Of a stretch of DNA of 64,000 bases, positions 26,516-35,261 are shown piece by piece. The position numbers and the translations under genes were made by a program. Each line of letters starts with the position of its first letter. Within the stretch, counting starts at the first letter, position 1. The DNA is from Paenibacillus sp. EZ-K15 (GTDB taxonomy: Bacteria > Bacillota > Bacilli > Paenibacillales > Paenibacillaceae). The notes beneath the pieces are model-generated. The model was not told the DNA's origin and did no database searches. It was given only the letters and a program-made list of their open reading frames with translations. The DNA lies in the NCBI RefSeq assembly GCF_002573715.1, contig NZ_PDHM01000016.1, forward strand, positions 351,649-415,648. Reading direction: 5' to 3'.

Positions 26516-27235
26516 ATGAACCATTGGATAGATAAAGAGCCAACCGCTACGGCGCTGATGGAAATGCATGTCCGGGCGATGTTTACGCATGACCGCGATA
26601 TGCGAATTCGCACCATCAACGAGCCTTGGCCGGGAGAGGAGCTAGCCCCCAGATTTTTCCTGGGTCGAACGATAGACGGTTCCGCGATCTGCAGGTTTCG
26701 TCATGATGTTCCCGAAAGAATTGCCGGGCAATTGAGGGCGTTGGTTGAAGATGAGCCGATTGTAAACGATGAGGTTCAGAAGCCTAAACATTTTGCGGCT
26801 TACATGAATCTCCTTCGTACTGAGCACTATACGAGCGGACCCTGTTATCGGATACCTGACCAAACAACGCCGGCCAAACAGACGGTATGGATCACCCAGA
26901 AAAATATTAACGAATATTCGCTCACCGGTTTTGAATGGCTGATCACGGAAATCGATTATGACCAGCCTTGTGTTGCGCTCGTTCATGAGAACAGGGTGGT
27001 GTCGGTTTGCCGCAGCGTTCGGATTACGGAAGGAGCACATGAAGCCGGGCTTGAAACGTTAGAGGAATTTCGCGGAAGAGGTTATGCGGCTGCCGTTGTT
27101 GCCGGATGGGCAATAGAGGTGCGTAAGATGGGCGCGCTGCCGTTGTACAGCACTTCATGGGAGAATAACTCTTCCCGGAGAGTGGCAAGTAAACTAGCAT
27201 TGTCCTATTACGGGGTTAACTTCACAATCAGATGA
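26516..27235 (+). CDS. GNAT-family N-acetyltransferase
   Basis: 239 residues from ATG 26516, which has AAGGGGAGGGG 8 bases upstream; an in-frame GTG at 26483 lacks a site. The GNAT core is C-terminal (about 150-235): ALVHENRVVSVCRSVR, the pyrophosphate-binding loop FRGRGYAAAVVAGWA and SWENNSSRRVASKLAL. The N-terminal 140 residues are specific to a larger two-part GNAT group. Substrate unknown. Confidence 0.85.
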   Translation: MNHWIDKEPTATALMEMHVRAMFTHDRDMRIRTINEPWPGEELAPRFFLGRTIDGSAICRFRHDVPERIAGQLRALVEDEPIVNDEVQKPKHFAAYMNLLRTEHYTSGPCYRIPDQTTPAKQTVWITQKNINEYSLTGFEWLITEIDYDQPCVALVHENRVVSVCRSVRITEGAHEAGLETLEEFRGRGYAAAVVAGWAIEVRKMGALPLYSTSWENNSSRRVASKLALSYYGVNFTIR

Positions 27236-27280
27236 GATGATGGGCAGCGTGACCCCCTTACTAAAGGAAGCCATAAAGAA

Positions 27281-27303
27281 ATCCCTCAAAAAATTTGAGG
27301 GAT
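27281..27303 (-). terminator. Terminator between convergent units
   Basis: ATCCCTCAAA (27281-27290) pairs with TTTGAGGGAT (27294-27303). It closes the kinase unit on the minus strand (followed there by TTTCTTT) and may also serve the acetyltransferase gene. Confidence 0.7.
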
Positions 27304-27329
27304 GAAGTGCACCATGATTATGTTAATGA

Positions 27330-27539
27330 TTAGCTCGAGCTGCCTCTTCTGTTCTTATAATAGCCATGACCTTGGTTACCATGTCTATGTCTTAAATCGG
27401 ATGAGGAACCTTTACGACGCGAATAGCCATGACTGCTGCTGTATTTTCTTCCATAATTCTTCGCGGAACTGCTGTAACGCTTACGGCCATGACTATGGGA
27501 TGTAGAGTGGAGAAGCTTGTTCATGATCTTTCTTAACAT
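27330..27539 (-). CDS. Small basic Ser/His/Gly/Arg-rich protein
   Basis: 69 residues: MLRKIMNKLLHSTSHSHGRK followed by runs such as YSSSAKNYGRKYSSSHGYSR and a C-terminal RGSSS. The ATG at 27539 is preceded by GGAGG with a 9-base gap; the ATG at 27548 is adjacent to that box and unlikely. The protein is strongly cationic and low in complexity, with four serine clusters. It is encoded 81 bases downstream of a Ser/Thr kinase on the same strand and ahead of a terminator, so the two genes probably share a transcript. It is not recognised. A role as kinase substrate or spore/surface component is only inference. Confidence 0.6.
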   Translation of the reverse strand: MLRKIMNKLLHSTSHSHGRKRYSSSAKNYGRKYSSSHGYSRRKGSSSDLRHRHGNQGHGYYKNRRGSSS

Positions 27540-27620
27540 GCAAAACATCCTCCTTTCTTGTTCGTAATCATTCCATATAATTTAATCGGATCGTAACATA
27601 AATGAAACCCCATAATCAAA

Positions 27621-28490
27621 TTAAAGGCTGCCCTTCTTATCTGAGGGGTGGTTTCTTGCATCAGCGAGCGACTGCAGTTCGTGCATAAACTCTAAGGAAC
27701 TTGAGTAAGGTTCACTCAATTGCAGCAAGCGTTTGATCATATTCTGCAGTCCCATCGAGAGATGCAATTCTTCCTGCCAGCTTCGCTCCACGGCTGCGCC
27801 TCGATTGTTATCCGGTTCGTAGGTGGAGTAGAGCATGAACAACATAAAGTGACCGATGTCCCGAAGATCCTCGCTTTCCTTCGAATCCTTAAATTGAACA
27901 GAGGACGCCGAGCTGTTTCGCTTGAACTTTTTTCGTACAGGTACTTGGAGCGGAGGGGGTTCACCGATCCTTCTCGCTAGTCCAAAATCAATAAGATTGA
28001 TCCTGCCATCCTTAAACAGGACGTTAGGAATCCGCAGATCAAGATGAACATAGCCTTGCTCGTGTATGTATCGGACCAGCTTCAGAAGCTGCAGCGTGAT
28101 ATCGATGCATTCGTCTTCTTCGTAGTTCATGTCTTGTTCAAATATCAAATCTTCAAGCGTATCACCGTTCATATAAGACATGACCAGATAACTATCGCGG
28201 TTGTTCGTGAAAAAATCCCGATATGCCGGAATTTGCGGATGCTGAAGAGATCTTAATACCGCTGCCTCCCGATTCAGCAATTCTTTGGCGTAATCGCCTT
28301 TGCTGGGTCTTGACTGTTTGACAGCCACCACATTTCCGCTCTGTTGATCCATGCATTTATATAGGATGCCGTAACTTCCTTCCCCGATCATCTGTTGAAC
28401 AGTGTAACGATTCCCCAGCACCGTATTTTCTTCAGCCGGGTAATCCCGCCAAGCGCTTATAAAGGAGCTAAGGTATGATAAAAATCGCAT
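27621..28490 (-). CDS. Hanks-type serine/threonine protein kinase
   Basis: 289 residues, soluble, without the PASTA or transmembrane segment of PrkC-type kinases. The kinase domain runs from about 28 to 280: glycine loop IGEGSYGILY, VAVKQ lysine, helix C Glu in LNREAAVLRSL, catalytic loop YVHLDLRIPNVLF (the usual HRDLKPxN appears as HLDLRIPN) and LIDFGLAR. The catalytic Asp and Asn and the DFG motif are present, so it should be active. A Ser/Lys-rich stretch after DFG lies where the activation loop is expected. AAAGGAGAG is about 14 bases before the ATG, which is long. The Ser-rich protein just downstream is a candidate partner. Confidence 0.88.
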   Translation of the reverse strand: MRFLSYLSSFISAWRDYPAEENTVLGNRYTVQQMIGEGSYGILYKCMDQQSGNVVAVKQSRPSKGDYAKELLNREAAVLRSLQHPQIPAYRDFFTNNRDSYLVMSYMNGDTLEDLIFEQDMNYEEDECIDITLQLLKLVRYIHEQGYVHLDLRIPNVLFKDGRINLIDFGLARRIGEPPPLQVPVRKKFKRNSSASSVQFKDSKESEDLRDIGHFMLFMLYSTYEPDNNRGAAVERSWQEELHLSMGLQNMIKRLLQLSEPYSSSLEFMHELQSLADARNHPSDKKGSL

Positions 28491-28634
28491 ATCGATTCCA
28501 AATCTCTCCTTTGGGTTGGTCCCTCTAGTATGTTAGAGCAAGTGCGATCCCTTGTTATCGTACATTATAAGCTTTTTGATAGGATTATACGAATAGAGGG
28601 TATATTCGATCGGATTAGAATGAACCTCCTCTAG

Positions 28635-29507
28635 TCAATCGACATCTACTCGATCTTTCCTATAATCTAGCGGCGATAAGCCGTTAAGTTGCCGGAACAG
28701 CTTCGAAAAATAATGGATGGAAGAGAAGCCGTGCTTCTCGGCGATCTCCGTGATGCTGATGTCCGTATTGCGCAGATCCTCCTTGGCCCGCTTGATGCGG
28801 AACTGGTTAATGTATTGGGTCGGCGGCAAGCCCGTCGATCTTCTGAACAATTCGAAAAAATAACCTCTGCTGATCCGAAGTTCCTCGTAATACGACTCCA
28901 ATGGACGCAGCTTGCCGTGCAGGATATCCTGATCCAGCCGCTCCAGTAGTTTGTTCATTCTATGATCGGGAATTGCCTCATCCTGCAATGCGAATGCAAG
29001 AAAACACTCGATGAATTGCAGGAACTGGCTTTGTGTCCTTACGCTGCGCATATAGGTATGCTCATTCTCAAACTGGTTCCCGGTGTAGAATTTTTCAAAC
29101 AGGTCGCTCCATACGTTGATCTTCTCAACTCTCATGATCTCGGGTATGGCATAGGGAAAAGAAGGGCCGACATAGGAAGGAATCAGCTGGGCAATGTCAT
29201 AACAGATCACGCTGGGATGATCGGCCAAAGCCCGGCGGTCCACATGGGCCCAGTCGAAATAACAGCAGACATGTACCATGGGATCCTGGCTGTCTGCTAT
29301 CCAATCATGCGGCTGCCCTGCCGGTATATATACAAGGGAACCCGGGTCGGTATGGTATGTACGGCCTCTGGTGCGAATGATGCCTTTACCCTCGGTAATT
29401 AGATAAAGCGATGACGAATAGCAGTGCCGGTTGTTATTGCTTTGACCTTTGGAAAAGGGATACCGTGTCGCATAAAACACATAGGGATGGAAGACGGCAA
29501 AATCCAC
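28635..29507 (-). CDS. AraC-family regulator with N-terminal cupin domain
   Basis: 290 residues. The N-terminal sugar-sensing cupin (about 20-150) has LYLITEGKGIIRTRGR and GSLVYIPAGQPHDW; the C-terminal AraC DNA-binding domain (about 190-288) has the first helix-turn-helix near EELRISRGYFFELFRRSTG and the second in ISITEIAEKHGFSSIHYFSKLF, ending GLSPLDYRKDR. It is transcribed away from the dioxygenase/HEAT gene, with 147 bases between the starts, so that gene is the likely target. Probably an activator of carbohydrate-related genes. Confidence 0.9.
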   Translation of the reverse strand: MDFAVFHPYVFYATRYPFSKGQSNNNRHCYSSSLYLITEGKGIIRTRGRTYHTDPGSLVYIPAGQPHDWIADSQDPMVHVCCYFDWAHVDRRALADHPSVICYDIAQLIPSYVGPSFPYAIPEIMRVEKINVWSDLFEKFYTGNQFENEHTYMRSVRTQSQFLQFIECFLAFALQDEAIPDHRMNKLLERLDQDILHGKLRPLESYYEELRISRGYFFELFRRSTGLPPTQYINQFRIKRAKEDLRNTDISITEIAEKHGFSSIHYFSKLFRQLNGLSPLDYRKDRVDVD

Positions 29508-29654
29508 GTATTTAATTCCACATCCTTATAAGATAAGATTCTATAGATATTCGCATGACGATTGTACAAAAGCCTGACGTTTATGTAAATACAGCGATCG
29601 TCACCATTGCTATACTAACACTGAATTCATTTCATGCATGAGGAGGGAATTGAG
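29508..29654. promoter_or_regulatory. Divergent control region, AraC gene / dioxygenase-HEAT gene
   Basis: A TATACT (29611-29616) could be the -10 element for the plus-strand gene, but no -35 hexamer stands at the right distance, which fits activator-dependent transcription. ATGACGAT near 29556 and ATCGTCA near 29597 form a widely spaced inverted pair. Confidence 0.35.
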
Positions 29655-31214
29655 ATGTTGGATCGTCAATGCCTATTGACGGATGAACAAATAATTCAAT
29701 TTATTACGAAGGGGTATGTGGTGCTTCACAACGAATTGCCGGATCAGCTTCATGCTGCTGTCAGGGATAAAATTAATGTTGTATTGCACGGAGAAGGCAA
29801 TCCTGGCAATAACATTCTACCTCGTGTGCCCGAGATCCAGCAGTTCTTCGAAACGCCGGTCGTCAAGGGGGCTCTGACTAGTATACTTGGGCCGGATTAC
29901 TATATGCATCCGCATCGGCACTGCCATTACAATCAGCCTGGAAATCAACTGCCGGGGGGCGGGCAGTGGCACAAAGACGGTTACTGGTCCAGCATGCGCA
30001 GCCATCGGCCATGGTGGGCGATGATATTTTATTACATGCAGGATATCACCGAGGAAATGGGACCGACCGCCATTATGCCCGGTACCCCATATTACGAGAA
30101 GTTTATAGGCGATCAAGGCGAGACGCTGCTGCCGACCGGTAAAGCGGGAACGATGGTTCTGGTTCATTTTGATTTATGGCACAAAGCTTCGCTGAACGTG
30201 TCTGACATGGATCGATACATGTTAAAGTTTCAATTCGTTCGATTGCGCGCGCCGGAAACGCCGAGCTGGAATCATCATGAAAAAGAGATGAGCCTCACGG
30301 GCGGAACACCTTACGAGCATTTGAATCTATGGAGGGACATATGGAACTGGATGCGGGGCGAACCGGGTCAGGAGATGCCCGTTACATCGGGAGACCAAGC
30401 CCAAGTAGAGGAATTGGCAGAAGCTCTTAAGTCCGAAGACGAGTTCGTTCGCGCCAGGGCGGCGGATCAAGCAGGATTGTTAGGAGAGACGGCCGCTTCA
30501 TTGGCACCTGAACTGGGGCGCCTGTTGAATGACAGCGAACCGGTAGCTTTGAATGTAAGTTATGCGCTCGGCCGAATGGGCTCCGCAGGGATCAATGAAT
30601 TGATTCGCCGCATGTCCGAAGGAACAACGCAAATCGCGCAGCGAGCGGCTTACGGACTCCAAGCTGCCGGTGCGAAAGCCATTCCGGGATTGCTATCGCT
30701 GCTGGAACACGCAAACGAGAAGCGCAGGGCGCTCGCCGTATTCGTACTCGGCACCATCGTACCGTCGTCGCATGAGGCGGTGTCTGCATTGAAAGCGTGT
30801 TTGCGGGATCCGAGCGAATGGGTTCGGCGAAATGCAGTCGAAGCGCTGGGCATGATCGGGAGTGAGGCCGGCGATGTGTGCCAGGCCTTGGCAAACGTAT
30901 TGGAACAGTCACTTCTGCAAGAGGGAAGTGGAACCGCGGGAACCGATGATACGGACATCAGTCAGCAGAGCTATATCCTAAATAAAATTGGATATACTGC
31001 TGCCCTGTCGCTGCTTCGCACCGCCAAAGCCACGGATGTTCCCATCGTTATTCATTCGCTCGAGCAAGCGCTTCACAGCAAGGATCGTTATGTAAGGGCG
31101 TATGCCTTCGAAACGCTCACCCATCTGCGGACACCCGAAGCGATGGATGTCCTGATTCGGTATTATCGACCGGCCAGATGGTGTCCGGACACAACGAAGG
31201 CGAGCACTTTCTGA
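29655..31214 (+). CDS. Phytanoyl-CoA dioxygenase (PhyH)-like domain fused to HEAT repeats
   Basis: 519 residues from ATG 29655 (AGGAGGG 7 bases upstream; the ATG at 29634 has no site). The N-terminal 260 residues are an Fe(II)/2-oxoglutarate oxygenase of the PhyH family: HKDG gives His106 and Asp108, LVHFDLWHKAS gives distal His176, and MLKFQFVRLR supplies the 2-oxoglutarate Arg. The C-terminal half (about 265-500) is a row of HEAT repeats: DEFVRARAADQAGLLG, EPVALNVSYALGRMG, AQRAAYGLQAAGAKAIPGL, RRALAVFVLGTI and EWVRRNAVEALGMIG. The substrate is unknown; the HEAT part may hold a partner. It lies divergent from an AraC regulator and ends at a strong terminator. Confidence 0.85.
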   Translation: MLDRQCLLTDEQIIQFITKGYVVLHNELPDQLHAAVRDKINVVLHGEGNPGNNILPRVPEIQQFFETPVVKGALTSILGPDYYMHPHRHCHYNQPGNQLPGGGQWHKDGYWSSMRSHRPWWAMIFYYMQDITEEMGPTAIMPGTPYYEKFIGDQGETLLPTGKAGTMVLVHFDLWHKASLNVSDMDRYMLKFQFVRLRAPETPSWNHHEKEMSLTGGTPYEHLNLWRDIWNWMRGEPGQEMPVTSGDQAQVEELAEALKSEDEFVRARAADQAGLLGETAASLAPELGRLLNDSEPVALNVSYALGRMGSAGINELIRRMSEGTTQIAQRAAYGLQAAGAKAIPGLLSLLEHANEKRRALAVFVLGTIVPSSHEAVSALKACLRDPSEWVRRNAVEALGMIGSEAGDVCQALANVLEQSLLQEGSGTAGTDDTDISQQSYILNKIGYTAALSLLRTAKATDVPIVIHSLEQALHSKDRYVRAYAFETLTHLRTPEAMDVLIRYYRPARWCPDTTKASTF

Positions 31215-31233
31215 TATCCGTATTTGCCTTCCG

Positions 31234-31273
31234 AAGCCCCTCTCATTCCCAGCGGAAATGAGAGGGGCTTTTC
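31234..31273 (+). terminator. Terminator after the dioxygenase/HEAT gene
   Basis: AAGCCCCTCTCATT (31234-31247) pairs perfectly with AATGAGAGGGGCTT (31257-31270), then T residues. Confidence 0.92.
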
Positions 31274-31326
31274 GGTATGCCTGAGCTCCGGCGCGATTCA
31301 CGAGCAGGTGTCCTTTTTTTGCAAAA

Positions 31327-31343
31327 GCATGACCCTTTCATGC
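31327..31343. promoter_or_regulatory. Short palindrome upstream of the DUF5054 gene
   Basis: GCATGA-CCCTT-TCATGC, with outer GCAAA copies. It has no T tail and lies about 80 bases before the start codon, so it could be an operator. Confidence 0.3.
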
Positions 31344-31424
31344 AAAGACTTGTTCGATGGGCTCTAGTACAATGGGGCTCAAAGTTCGGCTTTAGCCGAT
31401 AATGGTTGAAAGGAGCATTCAAGC

Positions 31425-33509
31425 ATGGCAACATCAATCAAAAGAGTTCATGTCGTATTCAAGACCCATCTGGACATCGGGTTTACCGATTTGGGAAAGA
31501 ACGTAATCGATCGTTATATGGAGCATTTCATACCCCAGGCTTTGGAACTGTCCGAACAGCTGGCTAGCGAAGAGGGGAACGTAAAATTCGTATGGACGAC
31601 CGGCTCATGGTTAATTCATGAGTTTTTGGGAGCCGCTGCTCCTGACATGCGGGCGCGCATGGAAAAAGCCATTGGGGAAGGACGCATCGTTTGGCACGGA
31701 CTGCCGTTTACGACGCACACGGAAATCATGGATGCCGATTTATTCCAATTCGGACTTTCCCTTTCGAACAACTTGGACCGGAAGTACGGAAAAACCACGA
31801 TTGCCGCTAAAATGACGGATGTTCCGGGTCATACCCTTGCAATGGTCCCCTTGCTGGTTAAACACGGCATTCAATATTTGCATTTAGGCGTTAATATGGT
31901 ATCCAAAAATCCCAAGGTGCCGGAGATGTTTGTATGGCGGGCTTCCGATGGCTCAGAGATCATCGTTCATTATGCGGATAGTTACGGCAAACCGTTTCAT
32001 ATGGAAGGGCTGGAGGACGCTTTGTATTTTGCCCATACGCATGATAACCATGGTCCATCCACGATGGAGGAGATCCGTACATTGTTTGAACAATTGGAGC
32101 GGGATTATCCAGGGGCGGAAATCATGGCCTCGACACTTGATGCATTTGCCCGGCGGCTTCAAACCGTAAAGGACCGATTGCCTCTTGTGAGCGAAGAAAT
32201 CGGGGATTCGTGGATACACGGTATTGCCTCGGATCCTTGGAAAATCGCCCGCTACCGTGAATTGCTAAGGCTTCGGGATCGCTGGATCGAATCCGGTCAA
32301 TTGGACAAGAACAGTAATGCGTACGATCGATTTTGCAACCGTCTGATGTTGATCCCCGAGCATACCTGGGGGCTGAACAATTCCGTCTATCTCGTCGATT
32401 TTGTTCATTATTCCTCCACGGATTTAGCCGCTGCAAGAGCACGGGATATCGTTGAAGACAATAAACGGAGAAAATACGATTACCTGTGCCAGCAGGCGAA
32501 TGATACCAGGTCGTACAGCCATTACGAGAGCTCTTGGCAGGAACAACGGGATTATCTTGAGGAGGCAATTCAATCGCTGCCGAAGGGGTTGGCAGCTGAA
32601 GCGCGAATAGAGCTGGATCGGATGAGTCGGCATCAAACCGTCCCAGACTCGGAGCCGGTGCAGTGCAAGCAGCCGATCGATATGAACGAGCTTTACGAAT
32701 TAGGGCAGTTTCAGGTAAGTTTCGCTGACGATGGCTCGATAAACCGATTAATGGATCGATCCGGGAAGGCATGGGCGGATGAATATCAGAGACTTGGCAC
32801 TTATAGGTATGAAACCTTCAGCAAAGAAAACTATGATCGCTTCTTTAAAGAATACGTGACCAATCTGGATATTCATCACGGCTGGGCGGACAACGATTTC
32901 GGCAAGCCGGGAATCGAATATGTCAAACCGCGGCCGGAACATCGGCGGTATACGGCATCCTTGCGGACGATGCACCTGGAGAGGTGCGCCGATTATGATA
33001 TCGTAACAGTGGAAATGAAGCTGCCGGAGATTCTCAGTAAGCAGTATGGGGCTCCGCGCCGATTGAACGTAATCTATACCTTCCTTGCGAATGAGCCCGT
33101 CATAGAGGTAAGTCTAAGCTGGAAGGGCAAACCAGCCTGCCGTCTTCCGGAAGCAAGCTGGTTCTCGTTTGCGCCCCTTGTGGATAATCCCAACGCATGG
33201 ATGATGGATAAGCTGGGACAGCGTATATCTCCGTTATTCGTCGTGAAGGACGGTAACCGGAACATGCATGGTGTCGATTCCGGCCTATATTATGAGGGGG
33301 CGGACGGAACGGTGGTCATTGAAACCTTGGACGCGCCGCTTGTGTGCCCGGGGGAACCGCGTTTGCTGCAATTCGACAACTCCTATGCTTCATTGACCGG
33401 TGGATTCCATTTCAATCTGCACAATAACGTATGGGGTACGAACTTTATGATGTGGTTCGAAGACGATATGAAGTATCGGTTCAGATTGAGACTGAATTCT
33501 CATTCGTGA
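31425..33509 (+). CDS. DUF5054 / GH38-like glycosidase-related protein
   Basis: 694 residues, no signal peptide. The start VHVVFKTHLDIGFTDLG resembles the metal-binding THxDxGF/W strand of GH38 alpha-mannosidases; TTHTEIMDADLFQFGLSLS and KMTDVPGHTLAMVPLLVKHG continue the N-terminal barrel, and the C-terminal 260 residues look like the beta-rich GH38 tail. This pattern fits the DUF5054 family as I know it. An acid/base or nucleophile cannot be assigned with certainty, though the Asp of MTDVPGH is a candidate. GAAAGGAGC lies 10 bases before the ATG. It follows the dioxygenase/HEAT gene but sits in its own transcription unit. Confidence 0.78.
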   Translation: MATSIKRVHVVFKTHLDIGFTDLGKNVIDRYMEHFIPQALELSEQLASEEGNVKFVWTTGSWLIHEFLGAAAPDMRARMEKAIGEGRIVWHGLPFTTHTEIMDADLFQFGLSLSNNLDRKYGKTTIAAKMTDVPGHTLAMVPLLVKHGIQYLHLGVNMVSKNPKVPEMFVWRASDGSEIIVHYADSYGKPFHMEGLEDALYFAHTHDNHGPSTMEEIRTLFEQLERDYPGAEIMASTLDAFARRLQTVKDRLPLVSEEIGDSWIHGIASDPWKIARYRELLRLRDRWIESGQLDKNSNAYDRFCNRLMLIPEHTWGLNNSVYLVDFVHYSSTDLAAARARDIVEDNKRRKYDYLCQQANDTRSYSHYESSWQEQRDYLEEAIQSLPKGLAAEARIELDRMSRHQTVPDSEPVQCKQPIDMNELYELGQFQVSFADDGSINRLMDRSGKAWADEYQRLGTYRYETFSKENYDRFFKEYVTNLDIHHGWADNDFGKPGIEYVKPRPEHRRYTASLRTMHLERCADYDIVTVEMKLPEILSKQYGAPRRLNVIYTFLANEPVIEVSLSWKGKPACRLPEASWFSFAPLVDNPNAWMMDKLGQRISPLFVVKDGNRNMHGVDSGLYYEGADGTVVIETLDAPLVCPGEPRLLQFDNSYASLTGGFHFNLHNNVWGTNFMMWFEDDMKYRFRLRLNSHS

Positions 33510-33541
33510 GCTAATTGTGCCCATCATGAAAAACAAAATGG

Positions 33542-33574
33542 AAAGATGTGAGTTTATAACTCGCATCTTTTTTA
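33542..33574 (+). terminator. Terminator after the DUF5054 gene
   Basis: AAAGATGTGAGTT (33542-33554), loop TAT, AACTCGCATCTTT (33558-33570), then TTT. Confidence 0.88.
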
Positions 33575-33601
33575 TATATGCACGATCATCCGCCGGTCAA
33601 G

Positions 33602-35065
33602 TTATGAAGAGGTATTGTTTCTATTAATAAAATCGTGAATCCTGTTACGAAGCTGCTCATGCTGCTCAAAATGGTTATACATCCGATAGGCTACCGTCTG
33701 CGCATTTCCGAAGAAGAATCGTTCAAACTGGGTTTGCCGACCACCGAACGAGCTTGCACCAAGCTCCCAAGCAAGCCTGAACAATGCGATACGATCCCAA
33801 GCTTCCGTGGTGGACCCTTTTAAATATCGATTAAGATAGGGGCCTGATTCCGAAAGAAAATCCAATTCGGAAGGGATCATGATCAGGCCGCTGGAGCCTA
33901 GCAGCTGAATCATCTCTACCATCTCGGGATAGAATTTGGGGAAGAGGATGCTGGATGCGATAAGAGGACTGGCGGCAGGAACGAAATATCCGAATTTATC
34001 CTGGCTGGCGCCCTGCTCGGAAGCCAATCTTAATGCCTTAAAGGTCTCCAGAAATGTAATCATTTTCGAAACATTCGAGACCATTTGGGGGTCGAGTCCA
34101 ACGTTCTGTTCATCTGCCAAGGATTCCAGCAAGCCGAGCATGAATTCGGTTTTAACGATGAAACGGGTGACCATTTGGTGGGCGATATGCGTATGAAAGT
34201 GACTCTCGCCGAATAAACGCCCGGCGTAAGTCTCGTCCCCATAGTAAAAGATCCGGTCATGGGGGACAAGCACGCAGTCGAAGATGACGAGTGTATCCAT
34301 CTCTTCGTATCTTGCGCTGAGGGGATAATCATAGGAAGAAGTGGCACCGTAGCTTTCACGGCATATAAATGTCATCCCCGGTAAATCGTTGGGAACCGCA
34401 AATGCAAACGCAGAAGGATTTACATCCTGGGACATCGTTGGCGACGGTGTAGGGAATACCAGCATTTCTTCGCAAGTAGCTCCTTGTGTTGCCATCATGA
34501 AGGCTCCGCTTATGATCATTCCTTCATCATTAATCTCTACGACTTTAGCCGCGATAGTGTCTTCAGCTGCATCTTGCTGACCGGACATTTTACATGCATA
34601 GGGCTGGATGAAGGCGTGAGATAATGTAATATCATGATCACGACAGTACTTATAATAGTTCCTGAGATTTTCGGCATATCTCGGATGATGTTCCTCCAGA
34701 ATATTGGCAGCAGTATATAAGGACATGATCGCGGTGTTCATATAATCGGGAGAACGCCCTAAAAAGCCATGATGCCTGTTCGCCCACAACTCCATCATCA
34801 TTCTGCGTTTCTGCAAATCCTCCGCGTTCTTGGGGGGGAGAAAAGACAAACCTACCCGTTCTCCCGTATCGGGTGAGGGGTGAGTCATCTGTTCGATATA
34901 ACTTGCTTCACACTGCATATCGTAAAGATCGGCTTGGGTTTGAATAAGACCTTGGAATGCAGGGTGTTCGGATAAAGGTCCCTTGATAGGCTCTCCTTTA
35001 TACCAAATGTTAATATTCCGTCGGTCAATCCGTTCGATATACTGCTTTCCCGATTTAATAGGCAC
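33602..35065 (-). CDS. HpaB-type 4-hydroxyphenylacetate 3-monooxygenase oxygenase component
   Basis: About 487 residues from the GTG at 35065, which has GGGGTG 6 bases upstream; the ATG at 35092 adds 9 residues but lacks a site. The protein starts VPIKSGKQYIERI, then RRNINIWYKGEPIKGP, as in the HpaB/YoaI family. Further family features are HAFIQPYACKMSGQQDA, the flavin-contact segment TCEEMLVFPTPS and the C-terminal GSSGLIMIPSELD. HpaB uses reduced FAD and oxygen to hydroxylate phenols ortho to the hydroxyl group. The partner flavin reductase (HpaC) is not next to it, so the gene may rely on one elsewhere. The preferred substrate is unknown. Confidence 0.88.
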   Translation of the reverse strand: MPIKSGKQYIERIDRRNINIWYKGEPIKGPLSEHPAFQGLIQTQADLYDMQCEASYIEQMTHPSPDTGERVGLSFLPPKNAEDLQKRRMMMELWANRHHGFLGRSPDYMNTAIMSLYTAANILEEHHPRYAENLRNYYKYCRDHDITLSHAFIQPYACKMSGQQDAAEDTIAAKVVEINDEGMIISGAFMMATQGATCEEMLVFPTPSPTMSQDVNPSAFAFAVPNDLPGMTFICRESYGATSSYDYPLSARYEEMDTLVIFDCVLVPHDRIFYYGDETYAGRLFGESHFHTHIAHQMVTRFIVKTEFMLGLLESLADEQNVGLDPQMVSNVSKMITFLETFKALRLASEQGASQDKFGYFVPAASPLIASSILFPKFYPEMVEMIQLLGSSGLIMIPSELDFLSESGPYLNRYLKGSTTEAWDRIALFRLAWELGASSFGGRQTQFERFFFGNAQTVAYRMYNHFEQHEQLRNRIHDFINRNNTSS

Positions 35066-35216
35066 GTTGTTCACCCCATTTGCGAAAATCATAAGCTAAC
35101 GAACCTGTCTACTGCTGTTAATGTACGTGCTTAGTCCACACGGAGTACATTGTCCGTCGGAAACGATGAAAAATATGCGGATGTACCTCAGAAGTTTAAG
35201 TCAGGAAGTGACGACA

Positions 35217-35248
35217 GACAAAAAAAACGGACCTGTTATGGTCCGTTT
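35217..35248 (-). terminator. Terminator after the DD-carboxypeptidase gene
   Basis: On the minus strand AAACGGACC, loop ATAACA, GGTCCGTTT, then a long T run. Confidence 0.9.
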
Positions 35249-35261
35249 CTTGATTTTTCGA

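Noticed and set aside
29634..29654. Earlier ATG of the dioxygenase/HEAT gene
   Set aside because: It lies in the AGGAGGG box region itself; 29655 is correctly spaced.
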